This document shows, piece after piece, positions 8,580 to 18,297 of a stretch of DNA of 64,000 nucleotides. The notes below the pieces were generated by a model. The model was not told the origin of the DNA. It searched no databases and saw only the letters and a list, made by a program, of their open reading frames with translations. Positions within the stretch are counted from its first letter, which is position 1, and each line of letters starts with the position of its first letter. Origin of the DNA: Eledone cirrhosa (taxonomy: Eukaryota > Mollusca > Cephalopoda > Octopoda > Eledonidae); the NCBI GenBank assembly GCA_964016885.1, contig OZ024740.1, forward strand, positions 304,014,405 to 304,078,404. The letters run 5' to 3'. A program made the position numbers and the translations under genes.

Positions 8580-9567
8580 CTAGCCGAATTACCAGCGCCT
8601 TGCTGCATTTCACACATTTTTTTTGTAAGAAAATGATGATTGATTTTAAATCAGTGATATAATTTATGGAGAAAAACTCAATATTACTCAATGTAAAATA
8701 TAATGCATGAAAAATTGGAAAACATAATTTTTTGTAATATATCAAATCAAAATTGCATTATTAAATCTTATTCTTATTTTGTTTCTTGTAAATAATTTTT
8801 TTCAAAATATCAATTGAAAACTTTTGTGAATAGGCATCATATCTTGTCATTTACCTATGGTTTAAGTTTCATATAAATCGAAAGGGAAAAATTTTCAGCG
8901 GGGGTTTGTACCCCCGGGGAACCCTAACATGGGGTTTAACCACCATTAAGGTGACTTATATTATTGAAATTTTGTGAATAGGCATCATATCTCTTCATTT
9001 ATCTATGGTTTAAATTGCATATAAATCGAACCGAAAAAATTTTCAGCGGGGATTTTGTGCCCCCTGGTGAACCCTAATAAGGGGTTTAACCCTCATTAAG
9101 GTATTGTAATTTTATTGAAATTTGCTGAAATGATGTGAATAGGCATCATATCTTGTCGTTTACCTATGGTTTAAATTGCATATAAATCGAAGGGAAAACA
9201 TTTTCAGCAGGGGTTTGTGCCACCGGTGAACCCTAATAGGGGGTTTAACCCCCATTAGGATATTTTAATTTTATTGAAATTTGCTGAAATTTTGTGAATA
9301 GGCATCATATCTTGTCATTTACCTATGGTTTAAATTTCATATAAATCAAAGGTAAAGTTTCAGCGGCAGTTTTGTGCCCCCGATGAACCCTTTGATTAAA
9401 ATGAAATATACTTATACAAGTACCCTGGGCAATGTAGTTTCAGAATATATATGGTTATAGGGGTCTATCTCCAAAACCATAGGAGGAGTTCATAAAATCT
9501 TGTTCCATTTATTGGCCAAACTTTTCACTATAGGGCGTTTAACCCCCATTAGGGTGTCTTAATATTA
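8580..9567 (-). mobile_element. Non-autonomous Helitron-like element with internal repeats
   Basis: The minus-strand 3' end is GGTAATTCGGCTAG (CTAG at 8583-8580). The first 150 bp match the 3' end of the Helitron at 19171-20810. Four tandem units of about 150-160 bp follow, each with GGCATCATATCTTGTC, CCTATGGTTTAAATT and an AACCC(C/T)(C/T)ATTA block; they start near 8832, 8980, 9141 and 9301. The segment at 9410-9550 shares the GGTTATAGGGGTCTATC block with the 5' part of the 19-kb copy. The 5' TC end is not identifiable because (CA)n follows. No coding capacity. Confidence 0.75.
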
Positions 9568-9666
9568 TTGAAATTTGCACACACACACATCACACACAGA
9601 CACACACGCATATATATATATATATATACATACACAAACACACACACATATATATATATTTTTTTA
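9568..9666. repeat. CA/TA microsatellites
   Basis: (CA)n and (TA)n tracts between the Helitron and the palindrome. Confidence 0.9.
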
Positions 9667-9676
9667 AATATAGATG

Positions 9677-9727
9677 AGATTCTACAGGACTAGAACTGTT
9701 TCATTCTTTAGAAATCATCAGGATTCC
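9677..9727 (-). ncRNA. Mirror copy of the hammerhead candidate
   Basis: The palindrome places the same CUGAUGA, hairpin, GAAA and ACAG...CUGU order on the minus strand. The central base gives one mismatch in stem I (GGAAUC against GAAUCU). Confidence 0.5.
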
Positions 9728-9771
9728 TGATGATTTCTAAAGAATGAAACAGTTCTAGTCCTGTAGAATCT
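9721..9771 (+). ncRNA. Type I hammerhead-ribozyme candidate
   Basis: Reads stem I GGAUUC (9721-9726), core CUGAUGA (9727-9733), a U/A-rich hairpin as stem II (UUCU/AGAA within 9734-9745), and GAAA (9746-9749). Stem III is ACAG...CUGU with an 8-nt loop (9749-9764), followed by A at 9765 as the cleavage base. GAAUCU (9766-9771) then closes stem I with six pairs, one of them G-U. All invariant core bases are present. Stem II lacks the usual closing G-C pair. Related to the motif at 10946-10997, with covarying stem I. Hammerheads of this kind are known from Penelope-like elements and retrozymes. Self-cleavage is inferred, not shown. Confidence 0.65.
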
Positions 9772-9840
9772 CATCTATATTAACACTTTTATACTCTGCA
9801 ATGTATTGAGTACCTTACTTACTGTGGTTACCTCCGACTC

Positions 9841-9853
9841 AACCCGGAATAAC

Positions 9854-9885
<32 letters not shown>

Positions 9886-9887
9886 GT
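9841..9887. repeat. (TA)n tract at a LINE 5' truncation point
   Basis: About 30 bp of (TA)n directly precede the truncated LINE that starts at 9888. Confidence 0.85.
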
Positions 9888-10418
9888 ACAATAACTAGGG
9901 TAAGAACGGGATGGAAGAAGTTTAGGGAACTACTACCACTGCTAGCTGCAAAAGGCTTCTCCCACAGAATGAAAGGCAGACTGTATGATGCGTGTATCCG
10001 AACAGCGATGTTGCATGGTAGTGAGACCTGGGCGCTGAAGGTGGAAGACTTACGTAGATTAGAGAGAAACGAAGCCTGCATGCTCCGATGGATGTGTAAT
10101 AGTAATATACGCGAACCGCAAAGCATAAATGAATTGAGAGAGAGACTGAGCATAAGAGGAATCAAATGCTGTGTGCAGGAGAGGCGGTTGCGCTGGTATG
10201 GACATGTGATGCGTATGAAGGATGACAGCTGCATAAAAAGGTGCAGAGCACTAGAAGTCGATGGAAACCGCGGAGTGGGGAGACCCAATATGACCTGGGA
10301 TGAGGTGATAAAAGCCGACCTTACCCAATTATACCTCTCAAAGGCAATGACACATGACCGTGACCTCTGGCGTCACGCAGTAATACAGAGTACCCGACCT
10401 CCCATGGGTACAAGCTGA
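9888..10418 (+). CDS. LINE C-terminal domain, 5'-truncated, intact to stop
   Basis: The frame is open from the truncation point (TITRVRTGWKKFREL...) to TGA at 10416-10418. It encodes the post-RT domain of the main LINE: AMLHGSETWAL, RRLERNEACMLRWMC, RRLRWYGHVMRMKDD, GVGRP.MTWDEV and DRDLWRHAV. It lacks the endonuclease, RT and PHD-like finger, so it has no catalytic residues. The role of this domain in RTE-like elements is probably RNA or target binding; that is general knowledge, not visible here. It ends in RPPMGTS, typical of subfamily I. A first Met at 9969 is internal. Confidence 0.85.
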   Translation, partial: TITRVRTGWKKFRELLPLLAAKGFSHRMKGRLYDACIRTAMLHGSETWALKVEDLRRLERNEACMLRWMCNSNIREPQSINELRERLSIRGIKCCVQERRLRWYGHVMRMKDDSCIKRCRALEVDGNRGVGRPNMTWDEVIKADLTQLYLSKAMTHDRDLWRHAVIQSTRPPMGTS

Positions 10419-10722
10419 AGCATATAGACAATATGCCCCCCCCCCACTGCAAGGTGGTCGTGGAGGTGCCACGGCAAAAAAGCACCCAGCCCACATTGTA
10501 AAGTGGACGTGTAGGCGCCAAGAAAAAGCACCCAGCACTCACTGTAAATGAGGTTGGTGTTAGGAAGGGCATCCAGCTGTAGAAATCAAGCCAAATCAGT
10601 TCCTGTATGAGCAAGGCATGGTCAGCCGACCAGACACTGCCCACAACAGGACAACCCGTCTAACCCATGCTAGCGTGGAAGAACGGACGTAAAACGGTTA
10701 TGATTATGATGATGATGATACA
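9888..10722 (+). mobile_element. RTE-like LINE, 5'-truncated, subfamily I
   Basis: Contains the C-terminal coding part (to 10418), a 3' UTR with the CACTG(C/T)AA(A/G)GTGG repeats and a C-run at 10437, CCCATGCTAGCGTGGAAG and a (GAT)n tail. Nearly identical over the shared part to 3104-4000 (opposite strand) and 41950-42587, so this subfamily moved recently. Confidence 0.9.
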
Positions 10723-10945
10723 CAAACACACACACACACACATACACAAACACACACACACACATATTTATATCTTTTAGCAGAGTATTTTAATATTGCC
10801 ACTCAATGAAAACCCTTTGTTTGTTTGGAATAAATGAATCTTGAAAATTAGGAGTGCCTGTCAATGTGTATGGGTTTGTCTACTTAGCATCAATTTATTA
10901 CCCTCCCCTACCACCAGAAAATACCACCATATTACATTGACAGTC

Positions 10946-10997
10946 GGCTTTTCTGATGATTTCCTCTGAATGAAACAGTTCTAGTCCTGTTGAAGCC
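10946..10997 (+). ncRNA. Type I hammerhead-ribozyme candidate, second copy
   Basis: GGCUUUU (stem I), CUGAUGA (10953-10959), a short weak stem II, GAAA, ACAG-UUCUAGUC-CUGU (stem III), U as the cleavage base, then GAAGCC pairing with GGCUUU. Compared with 9721-9771, stem I has changed on both sides (GGAUUC/GAAUCU to GGCUUU/GAAGCC) while the core and stem III are unchanged. Confidence 0.6.
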
Positions 10998-11032
10998 ATT
11001 TCTATATTAAATATATATATATACTCTTTTAG

Positions 11033-11640
11033 CTGTTCCAGCCATCCAGCTGAGACCATGCTGGGGCACCACCCTTGTTGCTACACATTCTATCTCCAGC
11101 CTGTGTTGGCTGGCCATTGATGTAAGAGGGAGTTCGTTGCTGCTGCCCTTAGGTTACCTTCGTACCGTGATGTGGGCTCATCCAGGATCCTGGATAACAG
11201 GGTGTCGAGAAGTTTCTTGAAAATATCCACGGCCACACCATGTAGATCTCTCAAATCCCTCGGCAGTTTGTTGAAGAGTTGAGGGCCTTTGAACCCCAGT
11301 TTATTGCAATATCTGCTTCTTGTTCTAGATGTGGAAGACGGGACCTTTGTCACCACACAGTGATGTCCTGTTCGGGGGTTGGTCCTGCTCTCAATACCAA
11401 AGTTTGGCGCTAGTCCCTCCAGGATTTTCCATATGTATATCACTGCGTATCTCTCCCGTCTTTGTTCCAAGGAGTAGAGTTTCAGTTCTTTTAGCCTCTC
11501 CCAGTAGCTCATCTCCTTCATCGTGCAATCCTTTTGGTGTAGCTTCTTTGGATTGTCTCAAGTTCCGTGGTTAGTTTGATACTATGGGGTGACCACAGCT
11601 GGGAGCAATAGTCCAGGCGGCTTAGGACAAATGGCCTTCA
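11033..11640 (-). mobile_element. Jockey-like LINE, 3' end
   Basis: Antisense 3' part of a non-LTR element with an open C-terminal frame (11090-11521). Its 3' terminus, CCAGCATGGTCTCAGCTGGATGGCTGGAAC, recurs at 5166-5236. On the 5' side it includes CATAGTATCAAACTAACCACGG, also seen at 6797. Confidence 0.75.
11090..11521 (-). CDS. Jockey-like LINE C-terminal protein fragment
   Basis: The 143-residue frame includes YWERLKELKLYSLEQRRERY, IYIWKILEGLAPNFGI, LGFKGPQLFNKLPRDLRDL and NLRAAATNSLLHQWP. I recognise this as the region downstream of RT in jockey/CR1-type retrotransposons, often annotated in molluscs as a mobile element jockey product. No RT motif is present. The frame starts at an internal Met, and the LINE is truncated or mutated upstream of 11560. 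A diverged relative lies at 6775-7106. Exact clade is uncertain. Confidence 0.7.
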   Translation of the reverse strand: MKEMSYWERLKELKLYSLEQRRERYAVIYIWKILEGLAPNFGIESRTNPRTGHHCVVTKVPSSTSRTRSRYCNKLGFKGPQLFNKLPRDLRDLHGVAVDIFKKLLDTLLSRILDEPTSRYEGNLRAAATNSLLHQWPANTGWR

Positions 11641-11774
11641 TACTATCAACATGGTCTCCCGGTCTCTTATATAGAAAACCTCAAATAAAAAGTCAAGATT
11701 TGTTTCGATTTAACAGAGCAGAAAGAATTCGCGTCAGAATATTCCAACCAATCCAGCCTATATCAGCTGAATAA

Positions 11775-11895
11775 ATATGTATATGGAGATATATATATAC
11801 ACACCCACATGCACATATATATATATATATACACACACACGCACACACACATATATACACACACACACAATACATACACGCATGCATGCATACAT
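11775..11895. repeat. TA/CA/CATG microsatellites
   Basis: Compound (TA)n, (CA)n and (CATG/CATA)n. The CATG end is followed by GATGGCTGCCCCCTCG, which resembles the 3' end of the LINE family at 12512-15025 (GATGGCTGCAAACTCG). It may be that family's tail plus a terminal fragment of about 45 bp. Confidence 0.7.
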
Positions 11896-11944
11896 GATGG
11901 CTGCCCCCTCGTTTTCGAGTATGGCCATTGCACAATATACCATT

Positions 11945-12510
11945 ATTAATAATTATTAATTAATTCTATCGTGTAATGCCTGTGCATGAAGATATTTTTT
12001 TAAATGAGGAAAGACTGTGCACTGAGCCAATCCCACTCTCTGAGCGACAGTAGCTATAACCCGAAAAGAAGAAAATATCAACATCATCGGTAACTATTGA
12101 GCCGCAGGTTTTATATCAGAGTTATCCCAGTTTCCTGAGTTGCTTTCTCCTAGAAGAATGCCCTGACAAAGGCTAGGGGTCCTTCACTCCCAGTGGTTTA
12201 ACCGCGCGATTGGGTGTCCAGCTCTATTATTTCTATGTCCCCGCGCATGTACATACACATGCACCCATGTATATACACATATACATATACATATGTACAT
12301 GTGTATATACATATTTACACACTTTTGGATGGCCGTTGACTCTTATGAGATCTTCCGCCCTTTGTCAGGTTTTGTTTTTTGTCCTGCAGGGTGTCCAAAA
12401 TCACCCTCCTCACCAAGTAAACTTGGTGGGGTTGCCGGTTTAGTCGCCGCCGACCCGACCATGCGACAGGTTGTACTGGGTTACATGTTACCAATAGCAC
12501 TCAAGAGTGA
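11945..12510. other. Unassigned non-coding stretch
   Basis: Holds a TG/CA/TA repeat at 12240-12320 and a moderately GC-rich block at 12320-12500 (GGCCGTTGACTCTTATGAG, GCCGCCGACCCGACC) that looks like the untranslated region of a dispersed element. No coding match recognised. Confidence 0.4.
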
Positions 12511-12511
12511 C

Positions 12512-15025
12512 TCAACATACATACATACATACATACTACATGATGGCTGCAAACTCGTGTTCAAGTATTGCCATCGCCCGATAAAATGTTCAAAAATATG
12601 AAGCACAAATGTGACTCTTTAAACCAGCCAAATACTTGCACCCTCTGGCACACATATGGCAACTTTAGGCTCCCCCAAAACCTTCCATTGCTTTGTTCTG
12701 GCTGTATGTTCACATGTATCTTTTAAGACCTCCCATGCTTGTACATTTCTTACACCTTTTCAGATCATAATCTACATGAGGTCTACTGATATGACTTTGT
12801 TCATGTCTAATCAAACCAGCTTTGCTCAGGCTGACTCGACCACAGTGCTGGCAAACCAGATGATGTTCAACAGCAGGCAGTTCAGAACAGTCTCAATCCT
12901 CACCTTCCTTTTCAGTGTTAGGTGTTCTCTCCGACGAGTTTCAAAGTGTTCACCACCTGACTTAATCAAACGTCTCCGCTTCACACGTTCGTCAGCCATT
13001 TTCTCCCATTCGTCAGATGAAATTACAGCACAAGCCAAGGTGCCCCTGATACAGTCCCGGTACCGCCTTTTTGGTTTATGTGGTGGTCGCCTTCCTTCAC
13101 ACAGTTCTCCATAGAGAAGTTGCTTTGGAATACGATCATCAGACATCCGGAGCACGTGACTGCACCACTTCAACCGATACCGAAAGATTATGCTCTCTAT
13201 AGTCACGCACCTGCTCCATTCTAGAACTTCAAAATCACTGGGGAATATTTTCCACCACACCCCAAGTAACTTATGAAGAGATTGTTGGTGAAATCTCTCC
13301 AGATCCTTGAGGTGCTTTCTGTATGTGACCCACGTTTCACAAACATAAAGTAAAGAGGAGACGACACAAGTCAGATACACTTTCACCTTGGTTTCGATAG
13401 TGATACCTCGTCTGGACCATAAACATTGATGCAGCCGTCCAAAAGCATCACTGGCTTTCTTGATTCTTAAGGATATTTCATTATCATGTGTGCATGAAGT
13501 GTTCAACGTACTACCAAGGTAAACAAACTTGTCAGCAACATTTAGCCTCTTTCCGTACACGTACGCACTTGGTGCAGTGTACTCGTTTCCAGGTATTGGC
13601 TAAAACATCACAACAGTCTTTTCCAAGCTTATTGTGACGCCCAAAGTGCTGCAAGCTGCAGAAAAAGAGTTCATAATATGCTGCCTGTCACTTTGTGAGT
13701 GTGCAAAAAGATCGCAGTCGTCTGCATACAAAAACTCTCGGATTATAGATGTTAATACCTTTGTGCTTGTACCAAAGCGCCTGGTGTTGAACAACCTTCC
13801 TGAAGTGCGATACCTGATGTAAACCCCATGAGAACAATATTTGAATGCAATGAGAAACACTATCGTAAAATATAAGGAAAACAGAGTTGGAGCCGGAATG
13901 TCCCCCTGCTTCACTCCATTTTCAACTGATATTGGTTCAGAGATGCTACCACCAATACTGATCAAAGCCTTCATGTCATCATGGAAAAGATGCAGAATCT
14001 TCTACCCTACCTTGGATTTTTTTCCCACAACGCAGTTCGATTGACAGTGTCAAAGGCCTTTGTCAAGTCAACAAAGACCTGGTAAAGGTCCATACATTGT
14101 TCGATACACTTTTCTTGCAGCTGCCGAGCAGAAACGATCATATCCACTGTTCCTCTTTCGTTTCTGAACTCACACTGCGACTCAGGCAACACATTCAGAG
14201 CAACTCTTGGGATCAATCTATCCATCAATATTCGACACGACTTTACCAACTACTGAAAGAAGGGATATGACATGATAATTGCCACATTTGTCCTTGCCGT
14301 CCTTTCCTTTATGGAGAATCACCATGAGCGCATCCTTCTTGTGGGACATTCTCATCTTCCCACACCATTTTCATGAGGTCAGTCAGGCGCTGCGTGAAGT
14401 TTTCACCACCACACTTCAAAACCGCTCCACTCAGACCATCCATACCAGGAGACTTACCACAGTTCAGCTTATGCACAACAGAAGTCCCCTCTGCAAGAGA
14501 AGATACATTAGCCATCTCATATGCTTCACTGGTTCAATAGGAATGGAACAAATGAAATCATCATCAACCTGGAATGGCTGGTTTAAGAGCTCATCAGAGT
14601 GATCTCTCTATCTGTTGAGTGTCTTTTGGGTCGCGCAGTAATTGCTTGCCATCTTTCGATCTCAAAGGGCCACTGGAGAGCTGAAAGGGCCATACACCTC
14701 TGTGAGTAGAAAGTGCAGCAGTTTCACATTGTTGCCGTCAGATGCCACTTGAACTTCATCTGCTTTGTTGCTCCACCAGGTATTTTGCATAGTCCTGAGT
14801 TTCACCTGCACTTCCTTCTTTACCTGTCTGTAACGCTCATAATTGTCACCAACAGAGCTACCACCTTTAAGAACTGCATCAAGTGCCTTTTGTTTTCTGT
14901 CTAGCAGAGCCTTGACCTCCTGGTCATTCTCATCAAACCACTCCTTGTTTTCTTGTAACAAAGCCAAGGACCTCTGCAGAAGCCTCATAGACCGAGCTCC
15001 TGAAGTCCTTCCAGTTGTTCTCATA
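12512..15025 (-). mobile_element. Second LINE family, decayed, 5'-truncated, (ATGT)n tail
   Basis: Reads right to left: linker region (15020-14662), RT fingers and palm (14515-13600), C-terminal domain (13560-12860), a C2H2 finger (about 12852-12790), then a short 3' end with CCATCATGTAGT and (ATGT)n at 12537-12514. The endonuclease is missing and the 5' end abuts a CATA/CATC microsatellite. It has at least four frame breaks. Confidence 0.85.
12640..15025 (-). pseudogene. Reverse transcriptase polyprotein pseudogene of LINE family 2
   Basis: Segments in order on the minus strand begin with a linker (QENKEWFDEND, LRTMQNTWWSNKADEVQ) at 15020-14662. RT N-terminus is LNCGKSPGMDGLSGAVLK at 14515-14309, then ARQLQEKC...FVDLTKAFDTVNR at 14249-14007, then NGVKQGDIPAPTLFSLYF and EFLYADDCDLFAHS (YADD catalytic pair) at 13974-13600. 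Next comes FVYLGSTLNT...LLYVCETWVTY...RMSDDRIPKQLLYGEL at 13560-12826. One frame over at about 12852 is HHLVCQHCGRVSLSKAGLIRH, a C2H2-type zinc-finger start. It lacks the embedded PHD-like finger of the main LINE. No segment is joined in frame to the next, so it is non-functional. Probably RTE-like; clade unchecked. Confidence 0.85.
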
Positions 15026-15165
15026 CACGCATACATACTTACATATATACATGTATACATACATGCATACATCCATACATCCATCCATCCATACATACAT
15101 GTATACACACATACATACATCCATCCATCCATACGTGTATACATACATACATACAATGGTTAAAG
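15026..15165. repeat. (CATA/CATC)n microsatellite
   Basis: Tetranucleotide array of about 140 bp bordering the truncated LINE. Confidence 0.9.
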
Positions 15166-15500
15166 TGTTTGACTGAAGACCATAAGTTCATGGGTTCATA
15201 TTTGGGACCGGGTAGTTATTGAATCAACCTGATATCAATGTTTTTTATACAGCACACTTCCTCTTTGGTATAATATGACACATAGTAATATCTAACATAG
15301 TACCCATCTAATCTGTTATAATATGATTTACCTTTCCTCTGTGAAGGCACATGCCTTAGGGGTTACGGTACTAGACTAACCATTATAAAGTCATGGGCTC
15401 GTTTCTTCGATCCTGCAGCATGTTGCGTCCTTCAGTAAAATACTTTAGTTCGTGTAGCATCTTCTACCAGGACTTGCGGCAGACAGATAATATCAGTAAT
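15160..15500 (+). mobile_element. Two decayed tRNA-SINE-like heads
   Basis: ATGGTTAAAGTGTTTGACTG...CATGGGTTCATATTTGG (15156-15207) and GGGTTACGGTACTAGAC...GGGCTCGTTTCTTCGATCC (15358-15412) each resemble an A box followed by a B box about 35 bp later. The second continues with GCGTCCTTCAGTAAAATACTTTAGTTC, like the TTGAGCAAGACACTTTATTTC of the common SINE. Both are diverged. Confidence 0.4.
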
Positions 15501-15769
15501 GGAAAAAACCTTGTTTCATTAGTATGACCTGGAAATCAGTTCCACTCTATTTATCTTCTTTATTAAAGGCAATCAAATTATTTTTTTATTTTATTCTTTT
15601 TCTTATTTTTCCATGTTTGTTAAATAAATTCCAAAAAATCGAACTAAATTGAAATTTTGTAATAAAATTTCCATAAAAGTTAATGTTTACAATACAATAA
15701 AATGTAATAAAATGTATTGAAGTGGACGAAATGTGGACCTTCATTTTTGAAAGATGGATAATGTTATAA
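15501..15769. other. AT-rich stretch, nothing recognised
   Basis: T-rich and A-rich sequence with no open frame of note and no repeat match inside the window. Confidence 0.5.
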
Positions 15770-16012
15770 GCAGACCTTACAATATTGTACCACAATTTTC
15801 CTTTGTGCAAAAGTGGGCAGCCGAATTTAGGGAAGGATAGGGGATTCTTGAAGATGACCCAATGTCTGGACGTCCTACAACTGCCACTACCGAGGAAAAC
15901 ATTGATCTCAGTACTGCAACACCGATGGAAGAAGTGTGTGGAACGCAAGGGAGACTATGTTGAAAAATAAACCTCATTTGGTCACATTCCATGAGAGTAT
16001 CTTTGTCAACCC
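15770..16012 (+). pseudogene. Mariner transposase remnant, internally deleted
   Basis: The plus-strand frame near 15810-15905 reads KWAAEFREG, a stop, then GILEDDPMSGRPTTATTEENID, which I recognise as the second helix-turn-helix region of mariner-family transposases (usual form EDDPRSGRPST...EENI). Immediately after, in another frame (15917-15970), comes LQHRWKKCVERKGDYVEK and a stop, the usual C-terminus of the same protein. The whole DDE catalytic core between them, normally about 200 residues, is missing. The result is an internally deleted, inactive copy. Flanking inverted repeats were not identified. Confidence 0.75.
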
Positions 16013-16569
16013 TCGTATCTATGCGTAATATACGTAAAGATACAGAATTGCGGGCACTACAACGTTATAAGCTGTCATATTTGTTGGTGAAAAAAATTTG
16101 ATTATAAAACTTAAATTTATGAATGACTTGTTTTCTACATTGATAACCATGACTTGTTTTCTAATTAACTTAAATTTGTTTTCTAATTTGGCCCGCTTAA
16201 GGGCCACCTATATTTTCATTTAAGTAACTCCACTTACATCGATATGCTTTATAACCATGACTTGTTTATTATTTGTTTTCTAATTTGGCCCTTTTAAGTC
16301 TTCCCTCTCTCTCTCTTTCCTATCTCTCCTCTTCCCTCTCTCTCTCAAAAAAACGCGTGAAAACTCCACTTATGCGTGGTAGTAATACGGAAATAAACGA
16401 TATTGACGAGTGACGTCACCTTCGGCTGTTTTCCACTGGACTGACAGCTAATAGCGTTGTAGTGCCAAAGTTTGTTTGGTGCAAGTAGCATGGCAGTGTC
16501 ATTATGAAAGACTCCTGAATGAGAATGCATGGGAAGAAAAAAGTTTGCCCCAAGTAAACCCAACAGAGA
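16013..16569. repeat. AT-rich stretch with a short direct duplication
   Basis: ATAACCATGACTTGTTT and TTTGTTTTCTAATTTGGCCC recur at 16142-16195 and 16250-16296. The rest, including a more balanced block with a TGACGTCA-like site near 16410, is unrecognised. Confidence 0.5.
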
Positions 16570-18297
16570 GACCAGTGGTACAAGTCAGCGGTAATATAGT
16601 AAGCAACTAAAGATATGAAGACAGGTAAAGTAGCTGGACCTTCTGGGATAGTTGCTGAGATGCTGAAAGCATATGGGATAATGGGTCACGCCTTAACCTT
16701 TTAGCATTGAAACTGGCCATATTCGGCCAGAATTTCTCACCTCTTTCTGTTCAAACCGGTTGTAACCGGCCACTTATACCGATGTTAAGGTATTGTTCTC
16801 AAAATAAATAATATCAAAATCTCGTAGATTCGATATTACGTGAAATAATTTTGTGAGATAAAGCTTTTACTGTAAAAATACAAAAGTATATAGATAGTAA
16901 TATGAATTCTAAAGGGTTAACCACACATTGTAAACCAAATAATACAGGACTGTGTCATACCCAATGACTGGCATAGCAGCATCATTGTGAACTGCTACAA
17001 GCGCAAAGCAGGTGCCCTTGACAGGAAACTATAGAGGCATCAAGTTGATTGATTAGGTTATGAAGGTCACAGAAAGAGATATAGCACAGCTGATCAGAGA
17101 CAGAGTTAACTTATATGATATGCAGTCTGGATTTGTGCTAGCTAAAAGTACCACTGATGCTCTCTTCAGGAGCAACTGCAGAAGAAACACCTAGTTAAAA
17201 GTAAAGCTCTATATTTGACATTTGTGGACCTGGAGAAAGCTTTTGACAGAGTTCCCCATTCTATTATTTGGTGGACTCTAAGAAAACTTGGAGTAGATGA
17301 GTGGCTTGTGAGGGCAGTATAAGCCATGTATAGAGGAACAGTCAGCAAGGTTAGAATTAACAATGACTATAGAGAAGAATTTAGTATGCAGGTAGGAGTA
17401 CATCAAGGCTCTGTTCTTAGCCCTCTCCTCGTGCAGGCTATAATGGAAGGGTTTAAGACTGGCTGCCCAAGGGAGCTTCTGTATGCTGATGATCATAGCT
17501 GAATCTATGACAGAATTAGAGAAACAATTCCAAACCTGGAAGTAAGGCCTACAATCTCCTCAGGGAAATGGCCTTGCTCAGTATGCAGGAAAAGAGCAGG
17601 TAGAAACTCCATTCTATGCCCCAAATGCAAAGTATAGGTGCACAAGCGATAGAGTGGGATAGGCTAGCAAAGAATGCAGGTATTGTATGTAGTTGCTGCA
17701 CAAGTGCTGTAAGTAGCAACAGCCTACAGAATACTAACTCCTTTATGCTCAGAGGGCTAAGTAGAAGTAGTTGATAGTTTCTGTTACCTGGGTGACCAAA
17801 TTAGCAGTGGAGGTTCTGAAAGCACTATAGCTAGAGTGAGAATGGTATGGAGAAAGTTCAGGGAGCTACTACTGCTGCTAGCCACAAAAGGTTAGGCAGA
17901 TTGTATGATGTATGTATATGAACAGCAATGTTGCATGGCAGTGTGGCCTGGGTGCTGTGTGCAGAGGACCTATGAAAACTGGAAAGAAATGAAGCTTCCA
18001 TGCTTTGATGGATGTGTAATAGTAATATACATGAATGGCAAAGCATAAATGAATTGAGAGAGAAACTGGGTCTAAGAGTAGTCAGATGCCGTGTGCAGGA
18101 GAGGAGAATGCACTGCAATGGACATGTGATGCATATGAAGGATGACAGCTGTATAAAAAGGTGCAGAGGGTTCAAGGTTGATGGAAGCTACAGTGTAGGA
18201 AGACTTGAGATGAGATGATGAAAGCTGACCTTGCACAATTGCACCTCTTGAAGGTGATGACACAGGATCGAGATCACTGGTGTTATGAAATAATACA
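16570..18297 (+). pseudogene. RTE-like LINE pseudogene split by a MITE
   Basis: Starts with the coding region just upstream of RT ([19 protein letters not shown] equivalent at 16615), 5'-truncated. At 16693-16920 a MITE interrupts it; the reading resumes as [22 protein letters not shown] motifs are readable as LTFVDLEKAFDRVP (about 17216), VGVHQGSVLSPLL (about 17395) and LLYADDHS (about 17477, YADD retained). The PHD-like finger (GRNSILCPKCK) is at about 17600. The C-terminal domain runs to about 18295 (RMHCNGHVMHMKDDSC). Many stops and frameshifts. The 3' tail appears displaced to 18660-18810. Confidence 0.85.
16693..16920. mobile_element. piggyBac-type MITE inserted at TTAA
   Basis: Bounded by TTAA on both sides (16693-16696 and 16917-16920). 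The ends are CC(T)TTTTAGCATTGAA and TGAATTCTAAAGGG, imperfect inverted repeats. Removing the insert and one TTAA restores the flanking LINE reading, so the target duplication is exact. The same family is at 50911-51102. No coding capacity; it would have needed a transposase in trans. Confidence 0.85.

Larger units (their letters stand above)
9667..9781. repeat. 115-bp near-perfect palindrome
   Basis: Arms of 57 bp (9667-9723 and 9725-9781) are reverse complements with a single central base at 9724. Each arm holds the same hammerhead-like sequence, so two candidate ribozymes point away from the centre on opposite strands. Confidence 0.9.
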
